Shown here in pieces: positions 1-9,920 of a stretch of 64,000 bases of DNA. The position numbers were made by a program, and so were the translations under genes. Position 1 is the first letter of the stretch, and each line of letters opens with the position of its first letter. Below the pieces are notes generated by a model. That model saw only the letters and a program-made list of their open reading frames with translations. It was not told where the DNA came from and made no database searches. Source of the stretch: Verrucomicrobiota bacterium (lineage in GTDB: Bacteria; Verrucomicrobiota; Verrucomicrobiia; Opitutales; Opitutaceae); the NCBI GenBank assembly GCA_018239675.1, contig JAFEGX010000135.1, positions 1-64,000 of the forward strand, in the 5' to 3' direction.

Positions 1-5
1 CCCAC

Positions 6-55
6 GCAAGCAAATCATATATCAACAAATACAGATGCATAGATATGTGTCTTGC
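6..55 (+). promoter_or_regulatory. AT-rich inverted repeat in the metH leader
   Basis: Two nested complementary segments are visible. GCAAG (6-10) pairs with CTTGC (51-55), and CATATATC (16-23) pairs with GATATGTG (42-49) with one G-T wobble. The 18-base loop is A-rich. The stretch is far more AT-rich than the surrounding GC-rich DNA and ends 42 bases before the likely metH start at 98. It could be an operator or a structured leader. It does not match the cobalamin, SAM-I or SAH riboswitch consensus as I know them. The element may extend beyond the left edge of the window. Confidence 0.45.
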
Positions 56-97
56 AATCGGCTCGCCCCTGGGTTGTCTTCGACCCCTCGTCCCCCG

Positions 98-1171
98 ATG
101 CCGTCCACCCCGCCGACCTTGTCCGCCTCGACCGCCGCGCTGCAGGAACTGCTGGCGCGCCGCATCGTGATCCTCGACGGGGCGATGGGCACGATGATCC
201 AGGAGCGCCAGCTCACCGAGGCCGACTTCCGCGGCACCCGGTTCGCGACGCATAGTCACGACCTGCGGGGCAACAATGACCTGCTCTGCCTCACGCGGCC
301 CGATGTGATCGAGTCCATTCACGCGGCTTATTTCGACGCCGGCGCGGACCTGGTGGAGACCAACACCTTCAACGCGAACGCCATCTCGCAGGCGGACTAC
401 CGGACCGAGTCGCTGGTCGCAGAGATGAACCTCGCGGCCGCGCAGATCGCGCGCCGGGCCGCCGACCACGCCGCGGCGCGCCTCGGCCGGCCGTGTTTCG
501 TCGCCGGCGCGCTCGGGCCGACCAATCGGACCGCCTCGATGTCACCCGACGTCAACCGCCCCGACTTCCGCGCCGTGACCTTCGACGGGCTCGTCGCGGC
601 GTACCTTGAGCAGGCCCGGGCGCTGGCCGCGGGTGGCGTCGACGCCCTCCTGGTCGAGACAATCTTCGACACCCTCAATGCCAAGGCCGCGATCTTCGCC
701 CTCGAACGGCTGTTCGACGAGACCAGCGTGCGCCTGCCGGTGATGATCTCCGTCACGATCACGGACGCCTCGGGCCGCACGCTGTCGGGCCAGACCATCG
801 GCGCCTTCTACCACAGCATCCGGCACGCGCGGCCGCTGTCCGTGGGGATCAACTGCGCGCTGGGTGGCGCCCAGATGCGGCCCTACCTCGAGGAACTCGC
901 GGGCCTGGCCGAATGCCACGTCAGCTGCTATCCCAACGCCGGGCTGCCGAACGCCTTCGGCGGCTATGACGAGACGCCGGCCGACATGGCCCGCGTGCTC
1001 GGCGAGTTCGCCGCCCAGGGCTGGCTCAACGTCGTTGGCGGCTGCTGCGGCTCGACCCCGGCGCACATCGCCGCGATCACCGCCGCCGTGCGCGGGACCG
1101 CACCCCGGCGCCGCCCGGCGCCGCTCGCGGCCCTGCGGCTCAGCGGGCTGGAGGCCCTGACCGCCCCATGA
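98..1171 (+). CDS. metH: Methionine synthase, homocysteine-binding half (split MetH)
   Basis: Homocysteine S-methyltransferase domain of cobalamin-dependent methionine synthase, about 357 residues. This half binds zinc and homocysteine, the methyl acceptor. Visible: the N-terminal DGAMGTM motif (residues 27-33) and the zinc ligands, Cys253 in GINCALG and Cys316/Cys317 in GGCCGS. The reading frame is open back to 35, but the ATG at 98 leaves a normal leader before the conserved domain, and the ATG at 35 lies in the loop of the upstream hairpin, so 98 is preferred. The TGA stop overlaps the ATG of the next gene in an ATGA, indicating translational coupling. The other MetH modules (folate, B12, activation) are on that second polypeptide, so the two products must act together. 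Confidence 0.93.
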   Translation: MPSTPPTLSASTAALQELLARRIVILDGAMGTMIQERQLTEADFRGTRFATHSHDLRGNNDLLCLTRPDVIESIHAAYFDAGADLVETNTFNANAISQADYRTESLVAEMNLAAAQIARRAADHAAARLGRPCFVAGALGPTNRTASMSPDVNRPDFRAVTFDGLVAAYLEQARALAAGGVDALLVETIFDTLNAKAAIFALERLFDETSVRLPVMISVTITDASGRTLSGQTIGAFYHSIRHARPLSVGINCALGGAQMRPYLEELAGLAECHVSCYPNAGLPNAFGGYDETPADMARVLGEFAAQGWLNVVGGCCGSTPAHIAAITAAVRGTAPRRRPAPLAALRLSGLEALTAP

Positions 1172-3873
1172 ACTCGGCCGCCTCCCAGTTCCTCGTCATC
1201 GGCGAACGCACCAACATCACGGGCTCGCCCAAGTTCGCGCAGGCGATCAAGGCCGGCGGGTGGGACGCGTGCCTCGCCATCGCGCGGCAGCAGGTGGAGA
1301 ACGGTGCCAACATCATCGACATCAACGTCGACGAGGCGCTGGTCGACGGCGAGGCGACGATGGTGAAGTTCCTCAACCTCATCGCCGCCGAACCCGAGAT
1401 CGCCCGCGTACCGGTGATGCTCGACTCGTCCAAGTGGACCGTCCTCGAGGCCGGGCTGAAGTGTCTCCAGGGAAAGGGCATCGTGAACTCGATCTCGCTC
1501 AAGGACGGCGAGGCCGAGTTCCTCCGCCGCGCGCGGCTCGTCCAGCGGTACGGTGCGGCCGCGGTCGTGATGGCCTTCGACGAGCAGGGCCAGGCCGCCA
1601 CGCGCCACGACAAGGTGCGCATCTGCACGCGGGCCTACCGCCTGCTCGTCGACCAGCTCGGCTTCGCCCCCGAGGACATCGTCTTCGACCCCAACATCCT
1701 CACCGTCGCCACCGGCATCGAGGAGCACAACGCCTACGCGCTCGATTTCTTCGAGGCGACGCGGGAGATCAAGGCCACCCTGCCCGGCGCCAAGGTGTCG
1801 GGCGGCGTGTCGAACGTGTCGTTCTCGTTCCGCGGCAACAACCCGGTGCGCGAGGCCATCCACACGGTCTTTCTCTACCATGCGATCCGGGCCGGCCTCG
1901 ACATGGCCATCGTCAACGCCGGCATGCTCGGGGTCTACGAGGAGATCCCCGCCGACCTGCGCGAGCGGGTGGAGGACGTGCTGCTCAACCGCCGGCCCGA
2001 CGCGACCGAGCGCCTGGTGGCGTTCGCCGACGCGCTCAAGGCCGCGAGCGGCCCCGCACGGGCCGAGGTGCGCGAGGACCTGGCCTGGCGCAGCCTGCCG
2101 GTCGAGGAGCGACTCGTGCACGCGCTGGTCAAGGGCATCGACACTTTCATCGAAGCCGACACCGAGGAGGCGCGGGCCAACAGCGAGAAGTATCCGCGCC
2201 CGCTGCACGTGATCGAGGGACCGCTGATGGACGGCATGCGCGTGGTCGGCGACCTGTTCGGCGCCGGCAAGATGTTCCTGCCGCAGGTCGTGAAGTCGGC
2301 GCGCGTCATGAAGAAGTCCGTCGCGTACCTCACGCCCTTCATGGAGGAGGAGAAACGGCGCCTGCTCGCCGGCGGCGGCACCGCGCGCACCCAGGGCAAG
2401 GTCGTCCTCGCCACCGTCAAGGGCGACGTCCACGACATTGGCAAGAACATCGTCGGCGTCGTCCTCGCCTGCAACAACTACGAGGTCGTCGACCTCGGCG
2501 TCATGGTACCGTGCGACCGGATCCTCGCCACCGCGCGCGAGCAGCAGGCCGACGTCATCGGTCTCTCGGGCCTGATCACGCCGTCGCTGGACGAGATGGT
2601 GCACGTCGCGCGGGAGATGCAGCGCACCGGGGTCGGGTTGCCGCTCCTGATCGGCGGCGCCACCACCAGCGCCGCGCACACCGCGGTGAAGGTGGCCCCG
2701 GAGTACGCCGCGCCGGTCGTGCACGTGCTCGACGCCTCCCGGGTGATCGGCGTCGTGTCCGCGCTCCTCAGTCCCACGGCGCAGGCCGCGTTCGCCGCGG
2801 AAAACCGGTCCCGGCAGGACCGCCAGCGGGCGGAATTTCTCCAGCGGCGTAGCGCCCGCCCGCTCCTCGCGCTCGAGGCGGCCCGGGCCCGCCGCGAGCA
2901 TTTCGACTGGGCGGCGGTCGACATCCCGCGGCCGGAGTTCCTCGGCCGGCGGGTGTTTTCCACCGCCGGCAATCGCGGCGGGGACGTGCAGCCGCTTCGC
3001 CTCGATGAGATCGCCCGCTACATCGACTGGGGCCCGTTTTTCTCCGCCTGGGAGCTGCATGGGCGGTTCCCGGAAATCCTGCAGGATCCCGTCGTCGGCA
3101 CCGAGGCCACGAAGCTCTACGCCGACGCCCGGGCGCTCCTGGACCGGATCATCGCGGAGCAGCGCTTCACGGCCCGGGCTGTCCTCGGCTTCTGGCCCGC
3201 CAACGCGGTGGGCGACAGCATCGAGCTCTACGCCGACGAGCGGCGCGGCCGGGTGCTCGAGACCTTCCATTTCCTGCGGCAGCAGCACGAGAAGCCCGCC
3301 GGGCAGTTCCAGCACTGCCTGGCGGATTTTGTCGCGCCGCGGGACTCCGGCCGGCTCGATTACGTCGGCGGCTTCGCCGTCACGAGCGGCCACGGCGTGG
3401 AGGCTCTTGCGCAGGAGTTTGCCGGGCGGCACGACGACTATTCGGCGATCATGGTGAAGGCCCTCGGCGATCGCCTCGCGGAGGCCCTGGCGGAACTGCT
3501 CCATCACCGCGCCCGCGAGTTTTGCGGCTACGGCCGCACCGAGAACCTCGCGATGGCGGACATCATCCGCGAGCGATACCGCGGCATCCGGCCGGCGCCC
3601 GGCTACCCGGCCTGTCCCGACCACACGCAGAAGCCGCCGCTGTTCAAGCTGCTCGACGCCACGGCCGCCACCGGCATCACGCTGACGGAAAGCCAGGCGA
3701 TGGCCCCGGCCAGCAGCGTGAGTGGATTCTATTTCAGCCACCCGGCCGCCAAGTACTTTGCCGTCGGCAAGCTCGGCCGCGACCAGGTCGAGGACTACGC
3801 CGCCCGGCAGGGGTGCGCTAGTGCCGAGGTCGAGAAGTGGCTCGCACCCTACCTCGACTACGATCCGTCGTAG
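1168..3873 (+). CDS. metH: Methionine synthase, folate/B12/activation half (split MetH)
   Basis: 901-residue protein carrying the remaining MetH modules in order: pterin-binding (methyltetrahydrofolate) domain about 7-270, B12 cap about 300-395, cobalamin-binding domain about 405-545 with the DxHxxG motif at Asp420-His422-Gly425 (His422 is the lower cobalt ligand), and the activation domain about 560-895 with the AdoMet-binding [13 protein letters not shown] signature starting near residue 808. It transfers the methyl group of 5-methyl-THF through cobalamin to the homocysteine held by the upstream protein. It starts inside the stop codon of the upstream gene. In Escherichia coli all modules are one 1,200-residue chain; here the break falls exactly between the homocysteine and folate barrels. 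Confidence 0.95.
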   Translation: MNSAASQFLVIGERTNITGSPKFAQAIKAGGWDACLAIARQQVENGANIIDINVDEALVDGEATMVKFLNLIAAEPEIARVPVMLDSSKWTVLEAGLKCLQGKGIVNSISLKDGEAEFLRRARLVQRYGAAAVVMAFDEQGQAATRHDKVRICTRAYRLLVDQLGFAPEDIVFDPNILTVATGIEEHNAYALDFFEATREIKATLPGAKVSGGVSNVSFSFRGNNPVREAIHTVFLYHAIRAGLDMAIVNAGMLGVYEEIPADLRERVEDVLLNRRPDATERLVAFADALKAASGPARAEVREDLAWRSLPVEERLVHALVKGIDTFIEADTEEARANSEKYPRPLHVIEGPLMDGMRVVGDLFGAGKMFLPQVVKSARVMKKSVAYLTPFMEEEKRRLLAGGGTARTQGKVVLATVKGDVHDIGKNIVGVVLACNNYEVVDLGVMVPCDRILATAREQQADVIGLSGLITPSLDEMVHVAREMQRTGVGLPLLIGGATTSAAHTAVKVAPEYAAPVVHVLDASRVIGVVSALLSPTAQAAFAAENRSRQDRQRAEFLQRRSARPLLALEAARARREHFDWAAVDIPRPEFLGRRVFSTAGNRGGDVQPLRLDEIARYIDWGPFFSAWELHGRFPEILQDPVVGTEATKLYADARALLDRIIAEQRFTARAVLGFWPANAVGDSIELYADERRGRVLETFHFLRQQHEKPAGQFQHCLADFVAPRDSGRLDYVGGFAVTSGHGVEALAQEFAGRHDDYSAIMVKALGDRLAEALAELLHHRAREFCGYGRTENLAMADIIRERYRGIRPAPGYPACPDHTQKPPLFKLLDATAATGITLTESQAMAPASSVSGFYFSHPAAKYFAVGKLGRDQVEDYAARQGCASAEVEKWLAPYLDYDPS

Positions 3874-3917
3874 ACCACCTCCCCGCACAGGGGGCCGCCC
3901 CGCCGCACCGCGCAAGC

Positions 3918-4862
3918 TCAGCCGAGCCGCTCGCGGCCGTGCGGCGCCGTGAAGTCCAGATCCGGGCCCAGGGGCACGATGCGCGTCGGATTGATGTCGT
4001 CGTGCGTGACGTAGTAGTGCCGCTTGATGTGGTCGAGATTCACGGTGCCGGCGATGCCGGGCTGCTGGTAGAGGTCGCACAGGTACCCCTGCAGCACGGG
4101 GTAGTCCACGATTCGGCGCAGGTTGCACTTGAAGTGGCCGTGGTAGACGGCGTCGAAGCGCACCAGCGTGCAAAACAAGCGCCAGTCCGCCTCGACCGGG
4201 CGGGCGCCGAACAGGAAGCGCCGCGTGGCGAGGCGCGCCGCGTACTCGTCGAGCGCCGCGAAGACATCACGGCAGCCACGCTCGTAGGCCGCCTGCGTGG
4301 TGGCGAATCCGGCCCGGTACACGCCATTGTTGACGCGCTCATAGAGGTCCGCGGCCACCCGGCGATGCTCGGCCTCGATGGCCGGTGGAAACAGCACCGT
4401 GTCGCCGTGGCCGAGCACGGCGAACGGTCCGTCCAACATCCGGCACAGGTCGTCCTCCGAATTGTTCACGATGCGGCCGCTGCGCCGGTCCCACAGGACC
4501 GGCACGGTGTAGCGGCCGCGATAGCCGGACTGCGAGGCGTGGTAAGCCTCCGCGAGGAACTTGAACCCGTTCACCGGGTCGCGACTGAATCCCGGACCGT
4601 CGCGGAACGCCCAGCCGCGCTCATCGCGCACCGGATCGACCACCGTCAGGCCGATCGCCGCGGTGAGACCCTTGAGCTGTCGCGCGATGACGGTCCGGTG
4701 GGCCCAGGGACAGGCCAGCGAGACGTACAGGTGGTAGCGTCCCGCCTCCACGGGAAAGTCCGCGCGGCCGTCCGCGGACACGAACGCACGAAAGGCATCC
4801 TCCTGCCGCGCGAACTCGCCCGCGGCGGAGATTTCGTCGGGAAACTGGCCGGTGCCGCCCAT
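3918..4862 (-). CDS. Glutathionyl-hydroquinone reductase (Xi-class GST)
   Basis: About 314 residues with the CPWAH active-site motif (Cys51) in an N-terminal thioredoxin-like fold and a helical C-terminal GST domain, ending in the family-typical HYYxTHxxINP segment. Xi-class GSTs (YqjG/ECM4/PcpF family) reduce S-glutathionyl hydroquinones using glutathione. The conserved YxGRYTVPVLWD segment and the length fit this family. I chose the ATG at 4862 because homology begins with the GQFPDE segment right after it; the frame stays open to 4898. It converges with metH across a 44-base gap. It is probably monocistronic and acts in cytoplasmic quinone or thiol redox repair. Confidence 0.88.
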   Translation of the reverse strand: MGGTGQFPDEISAAGEFARQEDAFRAFVSADGRADFPVEAGRYHLYVSLACPWAHRTVIARQLKGLTAAIGLTVVDPVRDERGWAFRDGPGFSRDPVNGFKFLAEAYHASQSGYRGRYTVPVLWDRRSGRIVNNSEDDLCRMLDGPFAVLGHGDTVLFPPAIEAEHRRVAADLYERVNNGVYRAGFATTQAAYERGCRDVFAALDEYAARLATRRFLFGARPVEADWRLFCTLVRFDAVYHGHFKCNLRRIVDYPVLQGYLCDLYQQPGIAGTVNLDHIKRHYYVTHDDINPTRIVPLGPDLDFTAPHGRERLG

Positions 4863-4933
4863 GGCCCGGAACTTGCACCCGGCCCGCCTGCAGCGCAAGC
4901 GGGCCGGGCGCTGATCCGCCCCGGGCGGAGGGC

Positions 4934-5272
4934 TCAGTCGGCGGTGATATTCACCGTCAGGGCGGTGGCGCCGTCGTCTCCGACCGTCACGGTGACATGG
5001 TCACCCACCTTGACGTCGGCGCCGGTGGCCGGCGCCCCACCCTTCGTGTAGGTGGTGGACGCGGTCAGCTTCAGGTCGCGGCCGTCGACCGAGATCGCGG
5101 TGTCGGACTTGGCGTCGACCTTGCCCGAGACGACCTTGGCGGCCTTGGCTTCGCCGGTGGCTGAGGCCACGGTTGCTTCCGGATGGCGGGCGCAGGCGGT
5201 CAGGGGTGCCACGGCGAGACCCGCGCCGAGCAGCAGTCCGAGCAGCGAGGGGGTGATTTTGGGTGTTTTCAT
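4934..5272 (-). CDS. Small secreted lipoprotein with a C-terminal beta domain
   Basis: 112 residues. The N-terminus has lysine, a hydrophobic stretch and a lipobox-like LTAC with the cysteine near residue 27, predicting a lipid-anchored envelope protein. The remainder alternates short beta-strands, including VSGKVDAKSDTAISVDG and VGDHVTVTV, resembling the small OB-like DUF5666 domain. A strand-rich domain with KVGDHVTV is typical of that group, but the assignment is by eye. It lies upstream of, and in the same direction as, the glutathionyl-hydroquinone reductase, about 70 bases away, so co-transcription is possible. No catalytic residues are evident. The 278-base gap to the divergent M3 peptidase must hold both promoters. 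Confidence 0.75.
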   Translation of the reverse strand: MKTPKITPSLLGLLLGAGLAVAPLTACARHPEATVASATGEAKAAKVVSGKVDAKSDTAISVDGRDLKLTASTTYTKGGAPATGADVKVGDHVTVTVGDDGATALTVNITAD

Positions 5273-5550
5273 CTTGATACCTATTGTTTTGTGGGTCGTT
5301 GCGCGACCCGTTGCGGTTGGTGCCTGGCCCCGTCCGGCCGCGGCGCCGACCCGGACCTACCGGCGCATCGGCGGATGGTGGGGACCCTGCGTTCACCCTG
5401 CTTAGTATCGGGTCGGGAGTCCCGGTTCGCGGAAATCGGTGGATTTCGTCGGGGAATATTTGCCACCGGTCGCACCAGCCTTGCCAAGCCCCGGCGCGGT
5501 TCGCCACGTTCGATCCTCACAACAAAAGAAAAGGCCCATCCCTGATCCCC

Positions 5551-7683
5551 ATGCACACCCGCCCGCTCATCCTGGCCAGCGTCGTCACGCTCCTGCCCGC
5601 CCTGCAGGCCGCCGACCCGGCCGCCGACAACCCGCTCTTCGCCGAGAGCCCGCTTCCGCTCCACTACCCGCAGTTTGACCGGATCCGGCCCGAGCATTTC
5701 CGGCCCGCGTTCACGGCGGCGCTGGCCGCGCACCAGCAGGAAATCGAGGCCATCGCGCAGGCGCCGGCGCCGGCGACCTTCGACAACACGATCATGGCGT
5801 TTGACGCCAGCGGCCGGTTTCTCAATCGCGTCGACAATATCTTCTCCAACCTCGCCAGCGCGGACACGAACCCGACCCTGCAGCAGCTGGAGCAGGAACT
5901 CGCGCCGCAACTCGCGGCGCACACCGACGCCATCCACTTCAACGCCGCGCTCTTCGCGCGGATCCGCGCCGTCTACGACCGGCGCGCCACCCTCGGGCTC
6001 GACGCCGAGTCGCTCCAGCTGGTGGAGCGCATCTACCGCGACTTCGTCCGCGGCGGCGCCAAGCTCTCGCCCGCCGACCAGACCCGGCTCCAGGCGCTGA
6101 ATGCCGAGATCGCCTCGGCCGAGACCACCTTCAGCCAGAACGTGCTGAAGGAAAAGAACGCCGACGGCCTGCTGGTCGACACCCGGGCCGAGCTGGCGGG
6201 TCTCACCGAGGGCGAAATTGACGCGGCGGCCGCAGCCGCCCGGGCGGCGGGACACGAGGGCAAGTTTCTGCTGGCCCTCCAGAACACGACCGGCCAGCCG
6301 GTGCTGGCCTCGCTGCGGGACCGCTCGGTCCGGGAGCGCCTGATGCAGGTGTCGCTGGCCCGTGGCAGCCATGGCGGCCCCTACGACAACCGCGACGTGG
6401 TCATCCGCCTCGCCCGTCTTCGGGCCGAGCGGGCCAACCTCCTCGGTTACCCCAACCATGCCGCCTACCAGCTGGCCGAGCAGACCATCGGCTCCGTCGA
6501 CGCGGTCAACCAGCTGCTCGCCCAGCTGGCCGGACCAGCCGTCGCGAACGCCCGGCTCGAGGCGCGCAACCTGCAGACTCTGGTCGACCGCGAGCACGGT
6601 GGCTTCCCGGTGACGGCCGCCGACTGGGACTTCTACGCGGACCAACTCCGCCGCCGCCTCTACCACTTCGACGCCGCCGAGGTTCGCCCGTACTTCGAGC
6701 TGAACCACGTCCTGATCGACGGCGTCTTCTACGCCGCCACCCGCCTCTACGGCGTGACCTTCAAGGAGCGGCATGACCTGCCGGTGTACGAGCCCGACGT
6801 GCGCGTGTTCGACGTTTTCAATGAGGACGGCTCGCAGCTCGCCATCTTCCTCGTCGACTACTACGCCCGTCCCTCGAAGCGCGGCGGCGCCTGGATGAAC
6901 CAGTATGTCTACCAGTCCGGCCTGCTCGGCACGAAGCCGGTGGTCGCCAACCATCTCAACATCCCGAAGCCGGCGGCCGGCCAGCCCACGCTGCTGACCC
7001 TCGACGAGGTGAAGACCGCCTTCCACGAGTTCGGCCACGCCCTCCACGGCATGTTCTCCAACGTCCGCTACCCGCGGTTCGCCGGCACCCGCGTGCCGCG
7101 TGATTTCGTCGAGTTCCCGTCGCAGGTGAACGAGATGTGGCGGTACTGGCCGGAGGTGCTGCAGCACTACGCGCGCCACTACCAGACCGGCGCGCCGATG
7201 CCGGCCGCGCTTCTGCAGCGGGTGCTCGACGCCGAGAAGTTCAACCAGGGCTACGACACGACCGAACTCGTCGCCGTCAACGTGATCGACCAGGCCTGGC
7301 ATCAGCTGAAGCCGTCGGAGATTCCCGGCGACATCGCGGCCTTTGAGGCCGCCTCCCTGCAGCGCGCCGGCGTCGACTTTCCCCCGGTCCCGCCGCGCTA
7401 CCGCAGCACCTACTTCTCCCACTCGTTCGGCGGGAACTACTCCGCCGCATACTATTCGTATTTCTGGAGCGAGGTGCTCGCCGCCGACAGTGTCGAGTGG
7501 TTCAAGGCCCACGGCGGCCTCAACCGCGCCAGCGGCGACCATTTCCGCGCCACCCTGCTGTCGCGCGGCGGCAGCCGGGACGCGCGCGAACTGTTCCGCG
7601 ACTTCGCCGGTGGGGAACCCGACGTGAAGCCGCTGCTCCATCGCCGCGGCCTCGACCAGCCGCCGGCCGCCCTTGGCATTTGA
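5551..7683 (+). CDS. Secreted M3-family oligopeptidase
   Basis: 710-residue zinc metallopeptidase of the M3 family (Dcp/PrlC type). It carries the HEFGH zinc motif (His492, Glu493, His496) and the third ligand Glu521 in DFVEFPSQ, 29 residues after the first histidine as expected. The start at 5551 gives a short signal peptide ending near LPALQA. The open frame continues to 5284, but that stretch is not protein-like. An exported M3 enzyme would degrade short peptides in the periplasm, as Dcp does. The C-terminal YFSHSFGGNYSAAYYSY segment is typical of the substrate-binding region. It is followed 31 bases later by a thioredoxin-like lipoprotein. Confidence 0.93.
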   Translation: MHTRPLILASVVTLLPALQAADPAADNPLFAESPLPLHYPQFDRIRPEHFRPAFTAALAAHQQEIEAIAQAPAPATFDNTIMAFDASGRFLNRVDNIFSNLASADTNPTLQQLEQELAPQLAAHTDAIHFNAALFARIRAVYDRRATLGLDAESLQLVERIYRDFVRGGAKLSPADQTRLQALNAEIASAETTFSQNVLKEKNADGLLVDTRAELAGLTEGEIDAAAAAARAAGHEGKFLLALQNTTGQPVLASLRDRSVRERLMQVSLARGSHGGPYDNRDVVIRLARLRAERANLLGYPNHAAYQLAEQTIGSVDAVNQLLAQLAGPAVANARLEARNLQTLVDREHGGFPVTAADWDFYADQLRRRLYHFDAAEVRPYFELNHVLIDGVFYAATRLYGVTFKERHDLPVYEPDVRVFDVFNEDGSQLAIFLVDYYARPSKRGGAWMNQYVYQSGLLGTKPVVANHLNIPKPAAGQPTLLTLDEVKTAFHEFGHALHGMFSNVRYPRFAGTRVPRDFVEFPSQVNEMWRYWPEVLQHYARHYQTGAPMPAALLQRVLDAEKFNQGYDTTELVAVNVIDQAWHQLKPSEIPGDIAAFEAASLQRAGVDFPPVPPRYRSTYFSHSFGGNYSAAYYSYFWSEVLAADSVEWFKAHGGLNRASGDHFRATLLSRGGSRDARELFRDFAGGEPDVKPLLHRRGLDQPPAALGI

Positions 7684-7714
7684 CGGCCCGACGAGCGGGT
7701 GCAGGCTTCCTGCC

Positions 7715-8179
7715 ATGAAACGTCTGCCCTTCCTCCTCGCGGCGGCCGGCCTGGCGCTCCTGGCTGGCTGCAGCCGCTCGGGCGTGGTCGACCAGACCGC
7801 GGCGACCACCGCCCCCAACACGGCCGGCGCCAAGTCGTCGGTCCCGGCCCGCATCGCTTACGGCGAACGCGTCAATCTCCGCGACTGGCTGGTCCCCGGC
7901 AAGACGACGATCTTCGACTTCACCAGCCAGGGCTGTCCGCCCTGCCGCGCGATCGCGCCCCGGCTGCATCAGCTGCATGCGGAACGCTCCGATGTCGCCG
8001 TGGTGGAGGTGGACCTCAACCGCCCGGGCGTGCGCGGCATCGACTGGCACTCGCCCGTTGCTCAGCAGTTCGGCCTTGAGTCGATCCCGCACTTCAAGAT
8101 CTACGGCCCCGACGGCAAGTTGCGCGCCGAGGGTGACGAGGCCTACGGCATCGTGGTCGGGATGATCGAGGGCCGCTGA
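7715..8179 (+). CDS. Thioredoxin-like lipoprotein
   Basis: 154 residues. The signal peptide ends in the lipobox LLAGC, so it should be lipid-anchored and face the periplasm. The mature part is a thioredoxin fold with a CPPC active site (Cys74, Cys77) and the cis-Pro region SIPHFKIYG. The CPPC dipeptide differs from the CGPC of thioredoxin; the potential is hard to predict, but oxidoreductase or disulfide exchange activity is likely. I chose the ATG at 7715, which gives a proper signal peptide, over the in-frame ATG at 7673 inside the preceding gene. It lies just downstream of the M3 peptidase and is probably co-transcribed with it. Confidence 0.85.
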   Translation: MKRLPFLLAAAGLALLAGCSRSGVVDQTAATTAPNTAGAKSSVPARIAYGERVNLRDWLVPGKTTIFDFTSQGCPPCRAIAPRLHQLHAERSDVAVVEVDLNRPGVRGIDWHSPVAQQFGLESIPHFKIYGPDGKLRAEGDEAYGIVVGMIEGR

Positions 8180-8227
8180 CCGGGCCACGGAACCTTCGCG
8201 GTCTGCGGAGGGTCCCACCCTACCGTC

Positions 8228-8857
8228 ATGTCCCTCCGTCTGCTTCCGCTCCGCCTCGCCCTCCTGGGCGGCTTCGCGGCTGCGGTCCTGGCCCAAGCCG
8301 CGGACGACACCCGGTTCTCGGCCACGCTCAACGCCGCCGAGCGCGCCGCCACCGGCCTAAACCAATTGGCGCCCGACGACGTCGCCGTGATCGACGGCCT
8401 CGTCCGCCAAGACCTCGCGGCCAGCCGGTACCGGCACAATTCGGTGGATGGCACCCGGTTCACGCAGCGGCGCACGGTTCGCGAACGGGAGCTGGCCGGG
8501 TTGGACCACCTCACGCCGGCCCAGCAGGCCCGGCTGGACGAACTGGTCCGCCGGCGCATTGACGAGGCCAATCCGGCGGCGCCGGTGGCAGTGACGGACT
8601 TTGTAGACCCCGGCGCGGCGGCCGGCGTGCGCACCGTGCGCTACGTCCCGCCGACGGAGGTCCACGGCCAGGTCTCGTACACGGTCGGTGGCGGCCGCGG
8701 TGGCTCGTTCCAAGGCGGCGCCGTCGAGCTGTCCTACGATGACCCGGCCCACCGCTACTCGGTCGCGGTCGGCTACTCGGTTTTCCACGGCAAGGGCCTG
8801 CCCTTCTGCTTCGGTCCCGCTGACGCGCCATTCGGGCCGCTGCCTGGTCCGTACTGA
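8228..8857 (+). CDS. Secreted protein with an internal duplication, function unknown
   Basis: 209 residues with a signal peptide ending near VLAQA. Residues about 29-67 and 77-115 are two copies of the same unit, spaced 48 residues apart. Both begin RF[S/T], carry ER...GL[N/D].L[A/T]P, then a D.LVR motif. The unit looks helical and might be a small protein-binding or cell-envelope module. The C-terminal part (about 140-209) is glycine-rich and strand-like and contains SVAVGYSVFHGKG. I do not recognise the family. It lies 48 bases after the thioredoxin-like gene in the same direction and may belong to the same transcript. Confidence 0.7.
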   Translation: MSLRLLPLRLALLGGFAAAVLAQAADDTRFSATLNAAERAATGLNQLAPDDVAVIDGLVRQDLAASRYRHNSVDGTRFTQRRTVRERELAGLDHLTPAQQARLDELVRRRIDEANPAAPVAVTDFVDPGAAAGVRTVRYVPPTEVHGQVSYTVGGGRGGSFQGGAVELSYDDPAHRYSVAVGYSVFHGKGLPFCFGPADAPFGPLPGPY

Positions 8858-8946
8858 GGCCGGCGGCCGACGGGAATAACCAAACGGTCCATTAGGACGC
8901 CATCGGGTCTCGACTCGCGCCGGCCCGCCGGCAGGCTGGGCGGTTC

Positions 8947-9828
8947 ATGCTGTGGCGCTACGTGCTTCTCACGGTCGGGGTGTTCTCCACCTCGATGTCG
9001 GTCATCCTGATCCGGATGAGCCCGACCCAGCCCGTCGTGCTGTCGGCCCTGCGCCTGCTGCTGGCTGGCCTGCTTCTGGGGCCGGTCTTCCTGCACGAGT
9101 GGCGGCGGCATGGGCCCGCCTTCACGGCGGCGCACTGGCGGTGCACGCTCGCGCCGTCGGTGCTCCTGGCGCTGCACTTCAGCTCGTGGTCCTACGGCGC
9201 CCGCCTCACCGGGACCGCCCAGGCCAGCCTGATCGTGAACCTGGTGCCGGTCGCGATGCCCTTTCTCCTGCATTGGCTGGTGCAGGAGCGCATCAACCGC
9301 GTTGAGATCGTCGGCACGGTCATCGCGCTCGGTGGCGTCGCGCTGCTGATGCTGCCGGATGCCCTGGCCGGCGGCGGCGATCTGCGGGGCAACTCGATTT
9401 GCTTTGTGTCCATGCTGCTCGTCGCGGGGTACGTCGCCTATTCGCGGAAGAACCGGGACTTTCCCTCGTTGTGGCTCTACGTGGTCCCGATCTACCTTCA
9501 GTCTGGCCTGCTCTGCCTGCTCGCCGCCCTCCCGCAGGTGCGTGCCTTCGGCCGGCACGGCGCGCAGGAGTGGTGGCTGGTCGTCGCGCTCGCCGTCGGC
9601 CCGACCATTCTCGGGCACACGATCATCAACCACGCGCTCCGGCACATCCGCGGCCAGGTGGTCGGCCTGTTCACCGCCGCGCAGTTCATCTTCCCCACGG
9701 TGGTCGCGTACCTGTTTTTCCACGAGCATCCCGTCGCGCGCTTCTACGTCGCGAGCCTGGTGGTGATCTCCGGCATCGCCCTGGTGATCTTCTCGGCGCC
9801 GTCCGCGCCGCCCCCCGCGGTTGAGTGA
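8947..9828 (+). CDS. EamA/DMT-family transporter
   Basis: 293-residue inner-membrane protein with about ten hydrophobic helices in the duplicated EamA arrangement (two five-helix halves). The second half ends in the characteristic GQVVGLFTAAQFIFPTVVAY region. EamA members export metabolites or amino acids, or act as permeases; the substrate cannot be read from sequence. The ATG at 8947 opens directly into the first helix. It is 89 bases after the preceding secreted protein and 92 bases before the beta-propeller gene. Confidence 0.85.
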   Translation: MLWRYVLLTVGVFSTSMSVILIRMSPTQPVVLSALRLLLAGLLLGPVFLHEWRRHGPAFTAAHWRCTLAPSVLLALHFSSWSYGARLTGTAQASLIVNLVPVAMPFLLHWLVQERINRVEIVGTVIALGGVALLMLPDALAGGGDLRGNSICFVSMLLVAGYVAYSRKNRDFPSLWLYVVPIYLQSGLLCLLAALPQVRAFGRHGAQEWWLVVALAVGPTILGHTIINHALRHIRGQVVGLFTAAQFIFPTVVAYLFFHEHPVARFYVASLVVISGIALVIFSAPSAPPPAVE

Positions 9829-9920
9829 TCCTCGTCGCCGTCGGCCGCCGCCCGACGCGCTCCGCCGTCGCCGGTCGCAACGGGATTGTCCCCGACGCGC
9901 GGGACCGGCAGAAACGGGGC

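Noticed and set aside
1-97. Cobalamin, SAM or SAH riboswitch
   Set aside because: None of the conserved boxes I know is present; only stems are visible, so it is reported as an unassigned hairpin.
964-4173. Long minus-strand open frame of about 1,070 codons opposite metH
   Set aside because: It is antisense to the well-supported split metH, is low in complexity (Arg/Gly/Ala-rich) and shows no domain. In GC-rich DNA such shadow frames are expected.
5281-7854. Minus-strand open frame of about 857 codons opposite the M3 peptidase
   Set aside because: It has no recognisable domain, while the plus-strand frame has a complete zinc site.
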